DNA of 39,177 bases from Burkholderiales bacterium Ga0074133 (lineage in GTDB: Bacteria; Pseudomonadota; Gammaproteobacteria; Burkholderiales; Burkholderiaceae_C). The position numbers and the translations under genes were made by a program. The DNA lies in NCBI GenBank assembly GCA_001464865.1, contig LNEG01000229.1, positions 1-39,177 on the forward strand, given 5' to 3'. The notes below the pieces were generated by a model, which searched no databases, was not told the DNA's origin, and saw only the letters and a list, made by a program, of their open reading frames with translations. Below are positions 17,775-25,611 of the stretch, piece after piece. Position 1 is the stretch's first letter, and each line of letters starts with the position of its first letter.

Positions 17775-18156
17775 ACTCAATGCACTGGCGGCGCGTGGGC
17801 GACAGGGGCTGCGCATTGAGTTGGGTGCTGGGCAAGCGCAAGCGCCTCGCGCTGCGCATTCCGGGTCGAGCGCAGCGACGACCCGTGTGGCTGTTCGGCG
17901 GTTTGGCTCCCACCCCCCTTCTGGCTGCGCCTGCGCCGGGGCGGTTGCGGGGTGGCAGTCGCGCAAGTGCGCGGCTGCTTCGTGATCTGACTCGCCGCGG
18001 CTGTCCGAGCGGCGCGCGTCAGCGCAAAGCGAGTTCCGCGGCGCACCCCGCAACCGCCACGGCGCAGGTTTGCCCCGCAGCGAAGCGAAGGAGTCGCAGA
18101 CTGAGGGTCTGCCTTTTCTTTGGTGACTTTCTTTTGGCGAAGCAAAAGAAAGTTAC
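17775..18156. repeat. Intergenic stretch of nested inverted repeats (about 380 bases)
   Basis: The 549-base gap between two minus-strand genes has no convincing gene. It holds ACTCAATGC/GCATTGAGT (17775-17783/17813-17821), a perfect 15-base pair GGCGGTTGCGGGGTG/CACCCCGCAACCGCC (17940-17954/18044-18058), and a long hairpin at 18123-18156. In that hairpin GTGACTTTCTTTTG pairs with CAAAAGAAAGTTAC around GCGAAG, with one G-T pair. Similar sequences are, to my recollection, scattered in Comamonadaceae genomes. The last hairpin may also act as a terminator. Confidence 0.6.
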
Positions 18157-18221
18157 TCGCACGCCAGGCGACTTCCGGCTCCCGCCCTGAACACAAGCAT
18201 GCGGTAGTCACCGACAAGCCA

Positions 18222-18247
18222 GGCTTCGACAGGCTCAGCCCGAACGG
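18222..18247. repeat. REP-like element
   Basis: GGCTTCGACAGGCTCAGCCC followed by GAACGG is a sequence I recognise as a frequent repetitive extragenic element in many proteobacterial genomes. It lies 47 bases beyond the stop codon of the kinase-stress protein gene. Confidence 0.55.
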
Positions 18248-18294
18248 TCGCGGTGCGGCGCGGTGGTGCGACGCGGGCCGACTGGCCCGCGGTG

Positions 18295-19734
18295 TCAGTC
18301 GTCCAGCGCCTGCCCCAGCTGCGCAAACGGCAACGCCTGCTTGACCAGGATCACCGTGCAGTGCGCATCCCGCGCCACGCGCATCGGCACGGTGGCGATG
18401 AAGCGCTGCGTCTGCAGCCCGTGCGTGGCAGCGCCCAGGATCATCATGCTGACGTGGTTGCTGGCGGCGTAGCGCACCAGGGCGTGGGCCACATCGCCGG
18501 CCTCCAGCACGTGGTAGCTGACCGAATGCCCCGCCAGGTCCAGGCCCTGTGCCCACTGGCGCAGCCGCGCCATGTGCTGGCGATGCAGCGTGGTCTCGCT
18601 GCGCTCGCTGTCGGTCAGGCTGCTGGCCGACGGCGAGATCACTGTCACGCAGGCCAGCCGCGCACCGGGCCGGATGCCCAGAGAGCGGCCCACCGCCTGC
18701 CGCAGCGAGTACAGCGTGGCATCGCTCACGTCGGCATGGGGCACGGCCACCATCAGGATGGGTGTGTCCTCGATCTGCTGGGCGGGCAGGGGGCTGGGGG
18801 TGTACTGCATGCCCGCCGCGCGGAACCAGCGCCTGAGGTGCGTGCGCAGTGGCGTGCCGTGCAGGCGCTCGCCGCGCTCGGTGATCAGCACCTGCCCGGG
18901 GTTTGCCAGGTCGAACGCCAGGTGCGCGGCCGAGGGGTAGCGTTGCGCGGCTTCGGGCTCCAGGCAGCGCAGGATGATTTCCTGCAGCCACGCCGGGATG
19001 TCGGCGCGGTGCTTGCGCGGCGGGGCGGGCGTCATCCACAGGCGCTGGCGCATGCCGCCGCTGGTGGTGGGCGCGCCAAAGGGCAGCTCGCCCGTGGCCA
19101 GCTCGTACAGCATGACGCCGATGGCAAAGATGTCGCTGCGCGGGTCGCCCCGAACCCCCACGATCTGCTCGGGTGCGATCCATGCCGGGGAGCCGACGGC
19201 AAGGCGCATTTCCTCGGCCAGCAGGTCGGGGTAGTGCGCGTGACACGACAGGCCGAAGTCCAGCAGCACGGCGCTGCCGTCGTCGTCCTTGATGAGCACG
19301 TTGGCCGGTTTCAGGTCCAGATGGCACACGTTCTGCTGGTGCAGGCTGTGCGCGGCGTGGGCCACCGCGGTGCCCAGGCGGGCGATGGTCTCGGCGTCGG
19401 GCCGCTGGGGGAGGTCCAGCCAGTGCTGCAGCGTTTTGCCGTGCACATATTCCATGACCAGGTAGGGCAGGCGGCTGAGGTCGCCCGCAGCCACAAAGCG
19501 CGGCACATGGGGGCCGGTGAGCACGGGCAGTATCTGCAGCTCGACCTCGAAGCTCACGATCGTTTCGGCCCCGTCGCCCACCGTCATGCGCGGGATCTTC
19601 ATCGCCATCGGAAAACCGCTGCTGCGGCCCTCCTGCGCGTAGTCCACAGCATAGATGTGCGCCATGCCACCGGCATGGATGCACTCGCGCACCCGAAAGC
19701 CGTCGATTTCGGTACCGGGTTCAAGCTTTTTCAT
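18295..19734 (-). CDS. Ser/Thr protein kinase fused to a universal stress protein domain
   Basis: A 479-residue cytosolic two-domain protein. Residues about 12-270 are a Hanks-type kinase: glycine loop (IHAGGMAHIY), ATP Lys in AMKIPR, HLDLKPANVL catalytic loop (Leu replaces the usual Arg of HRD), LDFGLS, and APEQ of the activation segment. Residues about 325-470 form a UspA-like domain (TPILMVAVPHADVSDATL ... VSMMILGAATHG). The missing Arg of HRD suggests regulation not dependent on activation-loop phosphorylation. The metallophosphoesterase gene lies 72 bases upstream on the same strand, so kinase and phosphatase may be coexpressed (inference). No membrane segment or PASTA repeat is present. 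Confidence 0.9.
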   Translation of the reverse strand: MKKLEPGTEIDGFRVRECIHAGGMAHIYAVDYAQEGRSSGFPMAMKIPRMTVGDGAETIVSFEVELQILPVLTGPHVPRFVAAGDLSRLPYLVMEYVHGKTLQHWLDLPQRPDAETIARLGTAVAHAAHSLHQQNVCHLDLKPANVLIKDDDGSAVLLDFGLSCHAHYPDLLAEEMRLAVGSPAWIAPEQIVGVRGDPRSDIFAIGVMLYELATGELPFGAPTTSGGMRQRLWMTPAPPRKHRADIPAWLQEIILRCLEPEAAQRYPSAAHLAFDLANPGQVLITERGERLHGTPLRTHLRRWFRAAGMQYTPSPLPAQQIEDTPILMVAVPHADVSDATLYSLRQAVGRSLGIRPGARLACVTVISPSASSLTDSERSETTLHRQHMARLRQWAQGLDLAGHSVSYHVLEAGDVAHALVRYAASNHVSMMILGAATHGLQTQRFIATVPMRVARDAHCTVILVKQALPFAQLGQALDD

Positions 19735-19806
19735 CGTGCAGGGCGAAGGGCAGTTGCAAAAGGATGCTGCATGGCACGGAGCCCACCGGCAGGCGGCTGG
19801 ACGCCC

Positions 19807-20565
19807 TCAGTGGCCGGACTCCAGCCGGTCGGCATAAAAGGCGGGCAGGCCTGCGGCGCGGATGGAGGCCGCCGCCGTAGCATGGTCGTACGGCACGCGG
19901 TGGAACGTGACCTGCCGTGCGGTATCGTCAAACACGGCGTACATGGCGCGCGCATCGCCATCACGGGGCTGGCCCACCGATCCCGCAATGGCCAGCCACT
20001 GGCGGTGGGGTGGCACGGGCACGGCCACGCCGGGCTCGGGCGCAAAGCGCATCAGCTTGGCGGTGGGGGTCATGAAATACAGCGACTGGCCATGCACGTG
20101 GCCGCTGAAGACATAGCGGATGGCCGGGTCCAGCGCCTGCGCGGCGGTCATGCTGCGCTCGGCAGCGCCGGAGTCTTCCACGTAGCGCCACTGGGCTGGC
20201 ATGTCGGCGCTGGCATGCACCAGCAGGGCGGCGTCGCCCATGCGCAAGGTGAGCGGCAGCGACTGCAGGAAGGCGACGTGTTCGGGCCGCAGCTGGTCGT
20301 GCGTCCACTGCGCGCCCAGCGCGCCGCGGCTTTGGGCGGCGGCAGGGGGCGACAGTGCCATGGCGTCGTGGTTGCCCTGCACCACCCACGCGCCCTGCGC
20401 AGCCAGCGCCATGATGTCGTCGAGCACAGCGGCGGGCTCGCCACCATAGCCCACCAGGTCACCGAGCAGCGCAAACTGCTCTGCCCCCTGGCCTCGCGCG
20501 TGCTGCAGGCAGGCCGCCAGCGCGGGCCGGTTGGCGTGGATGTCGGACAGCAGGGCGATCTTCAT
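19807..20565 (-). CDS. Calcineurin-like metallophosphoesterase
   Basis: A 252-residue cytosolic two-metal phosphoesterase with the family motifs in order: SDIHAN (Asp8, His10), GDLVGYG (Asp36), GNHD (near 65), LLVHAS and SGHVHGQS. The short compact form resembles the YfcE/MJ0936 and Ap4A-hydrolase-like group, so the substrate could be a nucleotide, phosphodiester or phosphoprotein. It precedes the kinase-stress gene by 72 bases, which makes a protein-phosphatase partner role worth considering but unproven. The ATG at 20565 begins the conserved MKIALLSDIH. Confidence 0.9.
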   Translation of the reverse strand: MKIALLSDIHANRPALAACLQHARGQGAEQFALLGDLVGYGGEPAAVLDDIMALAAQGAWVVQGNHDAMALSPPAAAQSRGALGAQWTHDQLRPEHVAFLQSLPLTLRMGDAALLVHASADMPAQWRYVEDSGAAERSMTAAQALDPAIRYVFSGHVHGQSLYFMTPTAKLMRFAPEPGVAVPVPPHRQWLAIAGSVGQPRDGDARAMYAVFDDTARQVTFHRVPYDHATAAASIRAAGLPAFYADRLESGH

Positions 20566-20725
20566 GGCGGGGCTTTCTGCCCACCATCATCCCCCCTGTG
20601 CCTGAACGCAGGCTTGCAGCCGGGTGCGGGTGCGGGTGAGGCAATCATCCCAACGGCACCATCACCGCAGTCGGCAACACCTGGCGGGACGCCGACGGCT
20701 CCCGCATCAGCCGGATCGTGTCAGG

Positions 20726-21835
20726 TCAGAGGTCGATGGCGGCACCCAGGCTACCCCCGATGCTCAGCGCCGCCAGGGCTTGCAAGCGGGTTGACTGCAC
20801 CCGACCCGGTGCGGCGGCCGGGGCACCCGGCAGGCGCAGGTCATCCTGGTAAAGGGCGTCCAGCAGGCTTCGCGCCGACGAGACGCCCCGCACCGTTTTC
20901 TTTTCTTCCTGGCGCTGGCGAAGCTTGCGCAACCAACGACCGCTGCGAAGCTGATCCGCCAGGTAGGCGGGCCACGTCCGCCGGTTTTGGGCTTCGATCA
21001 GTGCGCGGCCGGGTTGCCAGCGGACAGGCACATGGGCGGCGCCGGGGTCAGGTGCCGGGCGCGCCAGCACCATGAGGTTGTCGTCGTCTGCATGGTTGTG
21101 CGCCACCACGCTCCAGCCGCCTGCACGGAGGGTTTGATGCAGCGATGCCTGGGTGAAGTAAAGGGTATGCGCCCTGAAAAACATGTAGCGGGGTGCACAG
21201 AAACGGGTTGCATTCGGCACTTCGATCAGCAAGAGCCCCTGAGGTGACACTTTGCGCGCAAACAGGCGCAAGGTTTCCACCGGATCGACCAGGTGCTCCA
21301 GCACGTGGAACATGCTGATGAGGTCGAAACGCTGGTCTGCCTGCCGGGGCAGGACCTGGTGCAGCGCGCCATGCTCGACCGACAGGCCCAATGTCTCGCG
21401 GGCGTGGGCAGCATAGCCTGCATGGGGTTCGATGCCGTGGGCCTGCATGCCACGCTGGCGCATCAGGTCGACGAACTCGCCACTGGATGCTCCGATGTCC
21501 AGCGTGACGGCGGATGAAGGCAAATGCCCGACGCCTTGCGCAAGCTGCGTCTGCAACCACCCCCATCGGTCGAGCGCATTGCGACCCGCCCGCAACACAT
21601 GCCTGAGCGCGGGTGAAACCGCTTGTTTGTAGTCCTGTCGGTAGCGGTGGGTGTACCAGGCTTCCAGTTCTGGCTGAGTGGGCAAGGGGTCAATGCGACC
21701 CAGGCCGCAGGCGCTGCAATTGACGGTCAGCAGCGTTTCTCCCGTTTTGCCATCGACACGGGCGATGGATTCAATGGCCTGGGAGCCGCAAACGGGGCAA
21801 GGCGTGGAGGCGGTGTGGGATGCGCTCATGGGCAT
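20726..21835 (-). CDS. SAM-dependent methyltransferase with N-terminal zinc-ribbon
   Basis: About 369 residues. The N-terminus carries CPVCG and CSACG, a four-Cys zinc ribbon typical of class I methyltransferases acting on sugars or small metabolites. The Rossmann motifs follow: VTLDIGASSGEFVDLM (motif I), HGIEPH (acidic end of beta-2) and DLISMFHVLEHLVDP. The C-terminal 100 residues are basic and unrecognised. The start is uncertain: adjacent in-frame ATGs at 21835 and 21829 are both possible and neither has a clear ribosome site; a 32-residue extension to 21931 looks like non-coding sequence. The substrate is unknown, and no sugar-biosynthesis genes lie nearby. Confidence 0.82.
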   Translation of the reverse strand: MPMSASHTASTPCPVCGSQAIESIARVDGKTGETLLTVNCSACGLGRIDPLPTQPELEAWYTHRYRQDYKQAVSPALRHVLRAGRNALDRWGWLQTQLAQGVGHLPSSAVTLDIGASSGEFVDLMRQRGMQAHGIEPHAGYAAHARETLGLSVEHGALHQVLPRQADQRFDLISMFHVLEHLVDPVETLRLFARKVSPQGLLLIEVPNATRFCAPRYMFFRAHTLYFTQASLHQTLRAGGWSVVAHNHADDDNLMVLARPAPDPGAAHVPVRWQPGRALIEAQNRRTWPAYLADQLRSGRWLRKLRQRQEEKKTVRGVSSARSLLDALYQDDLRLPGAPAAAPGRVQSTRLQALAALSIGGSLGAAIDL

Positions 21836-22144
21836 AAGCAAGCAAGGAAAGTGTGGTGCGGATGTGCTGGCGACCGCATTGTCGGCAAGCAACGCATGCC
21901 GCATTTCGCCAAGGGCCATGCGGCCAGTCAACTCGTCGGGTCATGGATGGCCCAGGATGGGAGCCGACCCCCAGAAGTGGAACCGTGAAGATTTTGCCGA
22001 TGCGGCGGTACTTTTCCATCGGTATTCCACCGGACTGCGTGCGTGCCGGGGGCCTGTCTGGCCTGCCCGCCCAGATCCTTGCGGGCTCCACAAGCATGCA
22101 TCCAGGCACAGCGGTCATGTGGCCGCCGGATGTCATGCGAAAGA

Positions 22145-22167
22145 ATTGCTATTAAAAAAGTAGCAAT
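22145..22167. repeat. GCTAT...ATAGC family repeat
   Basis: ATTGCTA (22145-22151) and TAGCAAT (22161-22167) are perfect seven-base inverted arms around an A-rich loop. It lies in the 647-base gap between the methyltransferase and ohr, just before a TATTAT box at 22172-22177. Confidence 0.65.
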
Positions 22168-22171
22168 CGGG

Positions 22172-22420
22172 TATTATGAATACTGGACTTGCGGCCTAAA
22201 ACACCTCAAACCACCCAGGCGGAGCCGGCCTCGATGGTTCAGAGGCAGCAACCCAGGTGGGCGGGTGCAACCACCCGACTACCCTCTTGCCACGAGCCAG
22301 ACCCACTTGACGCCATCGGTACACGGCACAACTGCTGCGCCGTGCAGCGCCACCACGACACCCGCAGATGCCCTGAAAACAGAAATAGCCGCCAGCGCTT
22401 GATTTGCAAGCTCTGGCGGC
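22172..22420 (+). other. Unassigned structured intergenic segment
   Basis: No convincing gene lies in 21836-22482. After TATTAT (22172-22177) the plus strand can fold into several stems. CCACC/GGTGG (22211-22215/22256-22260) encloses GCCTC/GAGGC (22228-22232/22242-22246), and CGGGTG/CACCCG (22262-22267/22272-22277) closes a CAAC loop. The segment ends in the strong hairpin at 22388-22420. It might encode a small RNA or be repeat-derived; no -35 is visible and no known riboswitch class was recognised. Confidence 0.25.
22375..22420 (-). terminator. Likely terminator of ohr
   Basis: Read on the minus strand, GCCGCCAG pairs with CTGGCGGC (22420-22413 with 22395-22388) and GCTTG-type inner arms close a five-base loop. 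The T-rich run TATTTCTGTTTT follows. It lies about 63 bases past the ohr stop. A second GC hairpin (CGGGGCC/GGCCCCG around AGC, 22459-22475) sits between them. Confidence 0.55.
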
Positions 22421-22482
22421 CATGGATGGGAGGCCGGTGCGCCGAGGCGTGCCAGCACCGGGGCCAGCGGCCCCGACGGTGG

Positions 22483-22899
22483 TTACACCAGCGTGATCGT
22501 CACGTCGATGTTGCCGCGCGTGGCGTTCGAGTAGGGGCAGACCTGGTGGGCTGCGTCCACCAGCTTCTGGGCGGTGGCCTTGTCCATGCCGGGAAGGCTG
22601 ATGGCCAGGCGGGCGGCGATGCCGTAGGCGTTCGGGATGGGGCCCAGGTCCACTTCGGCGGCGATGGACACGTCTTGCGGCACGGGGATGCCGATCTTGC
22701 CGCCCACGGCCTTCATCGCGCCGATGAAGCAGGCTGCGTAGCCCGATGCGAACAGCTGCTCGGGGTTGGTGCCGGTGCCGGCGGTGCCGGGCGACGACAG
22801 CTTGACGTCCAGGCGGCCGTCATCGGTCTTGGCGGCGCCATCGCGGCCACCGGTGACGTGGGCCTTGGCGGTGTACAGGACTTTTTCGAGTGTGGTCAT
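22483..22899 (-). CDS. ohr: Organic hydroperoxide resistance protein Ohr
   Basis: Thiol peroxidase of the Ohr/OsmC family that reduces organic and fatty-acid hydroperoxides in the cytoplasm, working as a dimer with lipoyl-dependent recycling. Its 138 residues are the family's normal length. The catalytic cysteines are Cys57 (GYAACFIGAM) and Cys121 (HQVCPYSNATRGN), with the active-site Arg19 (GGRDG) and Glu47 (NPEQLF) also present. This pattern marks Ohr rather than OsmC. It follows ohrR by 78 bases on the same strand. AAGGA lies seven bases before the ATG. Confidence 0.97.
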   Translation of the reverse strand: MTTLEKVLYTAKAHVTGGRDGAAKTDDGRLDVKLSSPGTAGTGTNPEQLFASGYAACFIGAMKAVGGKIGIPVPQDVSIAAEVDLGPIPNAYGIAARLAISLPGMDKATAQKLVDAAHQVCPYSNATRGNIDVTITLV

Positions 22900-22977
22900 G
22901 GTGTCTTCCTTGGAGGTTGGTGCCCACGGGTGGGCGGGGAGGGAATCGGTATCAGGGGTGGGGCGTGGGCGGTGCCA

Positions 22978-23439
22978 TCAACGCTGGTGGAGCTTGCCGC
23001 GCAGGTCCTTGAGCTGGCCGGTGAGCGCCGCCAGTTCGGACAGCGAGCACTGGCTGCTCTGCAGCACGCATTGCGGAATGATCTCGGCCTGGCTGCGCAG
23101 CGCACGGCCTTCGGTCGTCAGGGTGATGCGCACACGGCGTTCGTCCTGCACATCGCGCAGCCGGGCAATGTGGCCCTGGGCTTCCAGCCGCTTGAGCAGC
23201 GGGGTGAGCGTGCCGGAGTCGAGGAACAGGCGCTCGCCCAGCTCCGAGACCATCAGGCCGTCCTGCTCCCACAGCACCAGCATCACGAGGTACTGCGGGT
23301 AGGTCAGGCCGATGTTGTCGAGCAGCGGCTTGTACAGCTTGGTCATGGCCAGCGAGGCCGAATACAGCGCAAAGCAGACCTGGTTGTCCAGCCGCAGGAG
23401 GGCGGGGCTGGGGGTCTGGGGGGTGGCGGGGCTGGACAT
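22978..23439 (-). CDS. ohrR: MarR-type organic peroxide sensor OhrR
   Basis: A 153-residue winged-helix repressor that senses organic hydroperoxides by cysteine oxidation and controls ohr. The sensing Cys22 lies in [11 protein letters not shown]. Cys124 and Cys131 in the C-terminal helix are candidates for the partner cysteine of a two-Cys mechanism, as described for Xanthomonas OhrR. The recognition wing [16 protein letters not shown] and [13 protein letters not shown] helix are clear. A promoter overlapped by AATTG inverted repeats lies directly upstream, so it probably represses itself and the downstream ohr. Confidence 0.95.
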   Translation of the reverse strand: MSSPATPQTPSPALLRLDNQVCFALYSASLAMTKLYKPLLDNIGLTYPQYLVMLVLWEQDGLMVSELGERLFLDSGTLTPLLKRLEAQGHIARLRDVQDERRVRITLTTEGRALRSQAEIIPQCVLQSSQCSLSELAALTGQLKDLRGKLHQR

Positions 23440-23459
23440 GGACGCAATTGTGCTGCGTA

Positions 23460-23489
23460 ATTAAATTGCGTGCAATTGAATTGTGTAAA
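23460..23489 (-). promoter_or_regulatory. ohrR promoter with overlapping OhrR operator
   Basis: On the minus strand TTTACA (23489-23484), an 18-base spacer and TTTAAT (23465-23460) form a good promoter 21 bases before the ohrR ATG. The spacer is filled by inverted repeats CAATTGAATTG (23473-23483) and AATTGC/GCAATT (23464-23469/23472-23477), in keeping with the AT-rich palindromes that OhrR repressors bind. Confidence 0.65.
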
Positions 23490-23607
23490 GCCTTGTAGCG
23501 CGGGCGGGTAACGGGAAAGGGCGCGCGCGTTTGCACTGCAGGTGATATTCGCGCGCCACGAAAGGAGGCGCGCCCCTCGCCCGCGGATCTCTTCAGCCCG
23601 CTGACCT

Positions 23608-24426
23608 CTACCGTCCGCTGAACCGCGCCGGCCGCCGCTCCACAAAAGCGCGCACGCCCTCGGCGGCGTCCTCGCTGTTGGCCAGCGTCTTTTGCACCGG
23701 GATGAATTCGGCCACCGCAGCCGCCTGCCCCTGTTCGATGGCCTTGAGCACATTGAGCCGCGTGGCCACCACGGCCAGCGGCGCCTGGGCTTCGATGCGC
23801 TGGGCAATCTGCAGCGCTTCATCCAGCTCCTGCCCGGCGGGCACCACCTTCTGCACAAAGTTCAGGCGGTATGCCTCGGCGCTGCCAAACTCGTCGGCCG
23901 TCAGCAGGTGCAGCAGCGCGTTGCCCGTGCCCGCCCGTTCGGCCATGCGCAGCGTGGCACCGCCCGTGGCCATGATGCCGCGCTGCACCTCCATCTGCGA
24001 AAAGCGGCAGTTGTCGGCCGCCACCACGATGTCGGCCCCCAGCATCAGCTCGATGCCCACCGTAAAGCAGATGCCCTTGACCGCCACCACCATCGGCTTG
24101 GAGCGGCGCCGGTAGCCCGGCAGGCCGTAGTCGTGCGGCTCCACCAGCCCCTCGGGCACGGCCTTCTCGCCGCGCTGCATGTAGGCGCTCACGGCGGGCA
24201 GATCCAGCCCGGCCGTGAAGTGGTCGCCAAACGCATGCAGCACGCCCACACGCAGGACAGGGTCGTCATCCAGCCGGGTGTAGGCCTCGGCCAGCTGCCG
24301 GAACATGGGCGGCGTCCACCCGTTGCGCTTGGCCGGGCGGTTGATGCCGATCAGCAGCACATGGCCGATGACCTGCGTGTCGATGCAGCCTTCGGGCGGG
24401 GGTGTGGTGGGGGTGAGGGTGGGCAT
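23608..24426 (-). CDS. Enoyl-CoA hydratase/isomerase (crotonase) family protein
   Basis: A 272-residue crotonase-fold enzyme acting on acyl-CoA thioesters. The first oxyanion-hole strand is FGDHFTAGLDL and the second is VAVKGICFTVGIELMLGADIVVAA. Unusually, the family's common ALNG/GGG second motif is replaced by GICFTVGIE. The Glu of SQMEVQRGI may be the catalytic acid. Because of these departures it might be a hydratase, isomerase or hydrolase. It lies downstream of hbd on the same strand but is separated from it by the repeat at 24548-24632. Confidence 0.85.
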   Translation of the reverse strand: MPTLTPTTPPPEGCIDTQVIGHVLLIGINRPAKRNGWTPPMFRQLAEAYTRLDDDPVLRVGVLHAFGDHFTAGLDLPAVSAYMQRGEKAVPEGLVEPHDYGLPGYRRRSKPMVVAVKGICFTVGIELMLGADIVVAADNCRFSQMEVQRGIMATGGATLRMAERAGTGNALLHLLTADEFGSAEAYRLNFVQKVVPAGQELDEALQIAQRIEAQAPLAVVATRLNVLKAIEQGQAAAVAEFIPVQKTLANSEDAAEGVRAFVERRPARFSGR

Positions 24427-24547
24427 GGTGTGTCTCCTTGCCCAACATTGAAAACGCTTGGCGCGATGCGCGCCGTCTCAGCGGGGACAGCGCGTGTTAC
24501 TCGAAGCGCCAAAACGCCGACGGACTGCGAAACCGGCGAGGCGCCAT

Positions 24548-24632
24548 GCCAGTGCCCCCGCGCAAGGGCCGCCCCGCCGCGCTGGGGGCGTCCCCCCTCA
24601 GGGGGGAAGGCGCGAAGCGCCTCAGGGGGGGG
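24548..24632 (-). repeat. 80-base stop-codon-adjacent repeat, copy 1 (after hbd)
   Basis: Beginning at the base after the hbd TAA, the minus strand reads a C-run, TGAGGCGCTTCGCGCC, a C-run/G-run hairpin, then AGCGCGGCGGGGCGGCCCTT and GCGC. It aligns almost throughout with 34007-34086 after cynS, in the same orientation relative to transcription. The GGCGC/GCGCC and CCCCCC/GGGGGG stems suggest a terminator or mRNA 3'-end function. I recall similar sequences being common in Comamonadaceae. Confidence 0.8.
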
Positions 24633-25481
24633 TTAATAGGAATACACGCCCTGGCCCGTCTTGCGCCCCAGACGGCCCGCAGCCACCATTTCCTTGAGCA
24701 GCGGGCAGGGGCGGTACTTGCTGTCGCCAAACTCGGCCAGGTACACGTCCATCACGGCCAGGCACACATCCAGGCCGATCATGTCGGCCAGGGCCAGGGG
24801 GCCGATGGGCTGGTTGCAGCCGAGCTTCATGCCCGCGTCGATGTCTTCGGGCGTTGCCAGGCCCTCGGCCAGCACAAAGAAGGCCTCGTTGATCATGGGC
24901 ACCAGGATGCGGTTGACCACGAAGCCCGGGGCGTTCTTGACGGTGATGGGGCTCTTGCCCAGCGCTTCGGCCAGGGCCTTCACGGCGTCGTGCGTGGCGT
25001 CAGAGGTCTGCAGGCCACGGATGATCTCCACCAGCGCCATCATCGGCACGGGGTTGAAGAAGTGCATGCCGATGAACTTGTCGGCGCGGCTGGTGGTTGC
25101 GGCCAGCTTGGTGATGGAGATCGACGAGGTGTTGGACGCGATGATCACCTCGGGCGGCACGATGGCGTCGATCTGCTTGACGATCTTGACCTTGAGGTCG
25201 TAGTTCTCGGTGGCGGCCTCGATCACCAGCTGAGCAGCCTTGAGGTCGTCGTAGCTGGTGGATGTCTTGATGCGCGCCAGGGCGGCGTCCTTGTCGGCGG
25301 CGCTGATCTTTTCTTTCTTGATCAGGCGGTCCAGGCTGCCGGCCACGGTGGCCAGGCCTTTTTGCACTGCAGCATCAGAGATGTCCACCATCACCACGTG
25401 GATGCCCGACACCGCGCACGCCTGCGCAATGCCGTTGCCCATGGTGCCCGCGCCGATGATGCCAACCGTTTGAATCGTCAT
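24633..25481 (-). CDS. hbd: 3-hydroxybutyryl-CoA dehydrogenase
   Basis: NAD(P)-dependent oxidation of 3-hydroxyacyl-CoA (or the reverse) in fatty-acid or butanoate metabolism. The 282 residues match the stand-alone Hbd/PaaH length. The Rossmann motif GIIGAGTMGNGIAQ is at the N-terminus, the catalytic His lies in GMHFFNPVPMM, and the conserved PGFVVNRILVPMINEA and GRKTGQGVYSY end the protein. The ATG at 25481 begins the conserved MTIQTVGIIG; a TTG 18 bases upstream is less likely. The divergent GMC oxidoreductase starts 130 bases away. Confidence 0.96.
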   Translation of the reverse strand: MTIQTVGIIGAGTMGNGIAQACAVSGIHVVMVDISDAAVQKGLATVAGSLDRLIKKEKISAADKDAALARIKTSTSYDDLKAAQLVIEAATENYDLKVKIVKQIDAIVPPEVIIASNTSSISITKLAATTSRADKFIGMHFFNPVPMMALVEIIRGLQTSDATHDAVKALAEALGKSPITVKNAPGFVVNRILVPMINEAFFVLAEGLATPEDIDAGMKLGCNQPIGPLALADMIGLDVCLAVMDVYLAEFGDSKYRPCPLLKEMVAAGRLGRKTGQGVYSY

Positions 25482-25611
25482 ATAGAGAGCTCTCTTCAAA
25501 GTGAAACAGACGGGCAGGATGGTAAAGCGAATCGAACGCCCGTTCGGTTATGGTGCCCCGACACTGCCACCACAAGCCACAAAACAGGCAATACAACAGG
25601 GGACAAAAAGC

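Noticed and set aside
18253..21075. 940-residue plus-strand frame
   Set aside because: It runs antisense to the kinase, phosphoesterase and methyltransferase genes and has low-complexity composition.
22200..22290. Known riboswitch upstream of the methyltransferase or ohr
   Set aside because: The stems lie on a strand with no downstream gene to regulate, and no consensus core of a known class was recognised.
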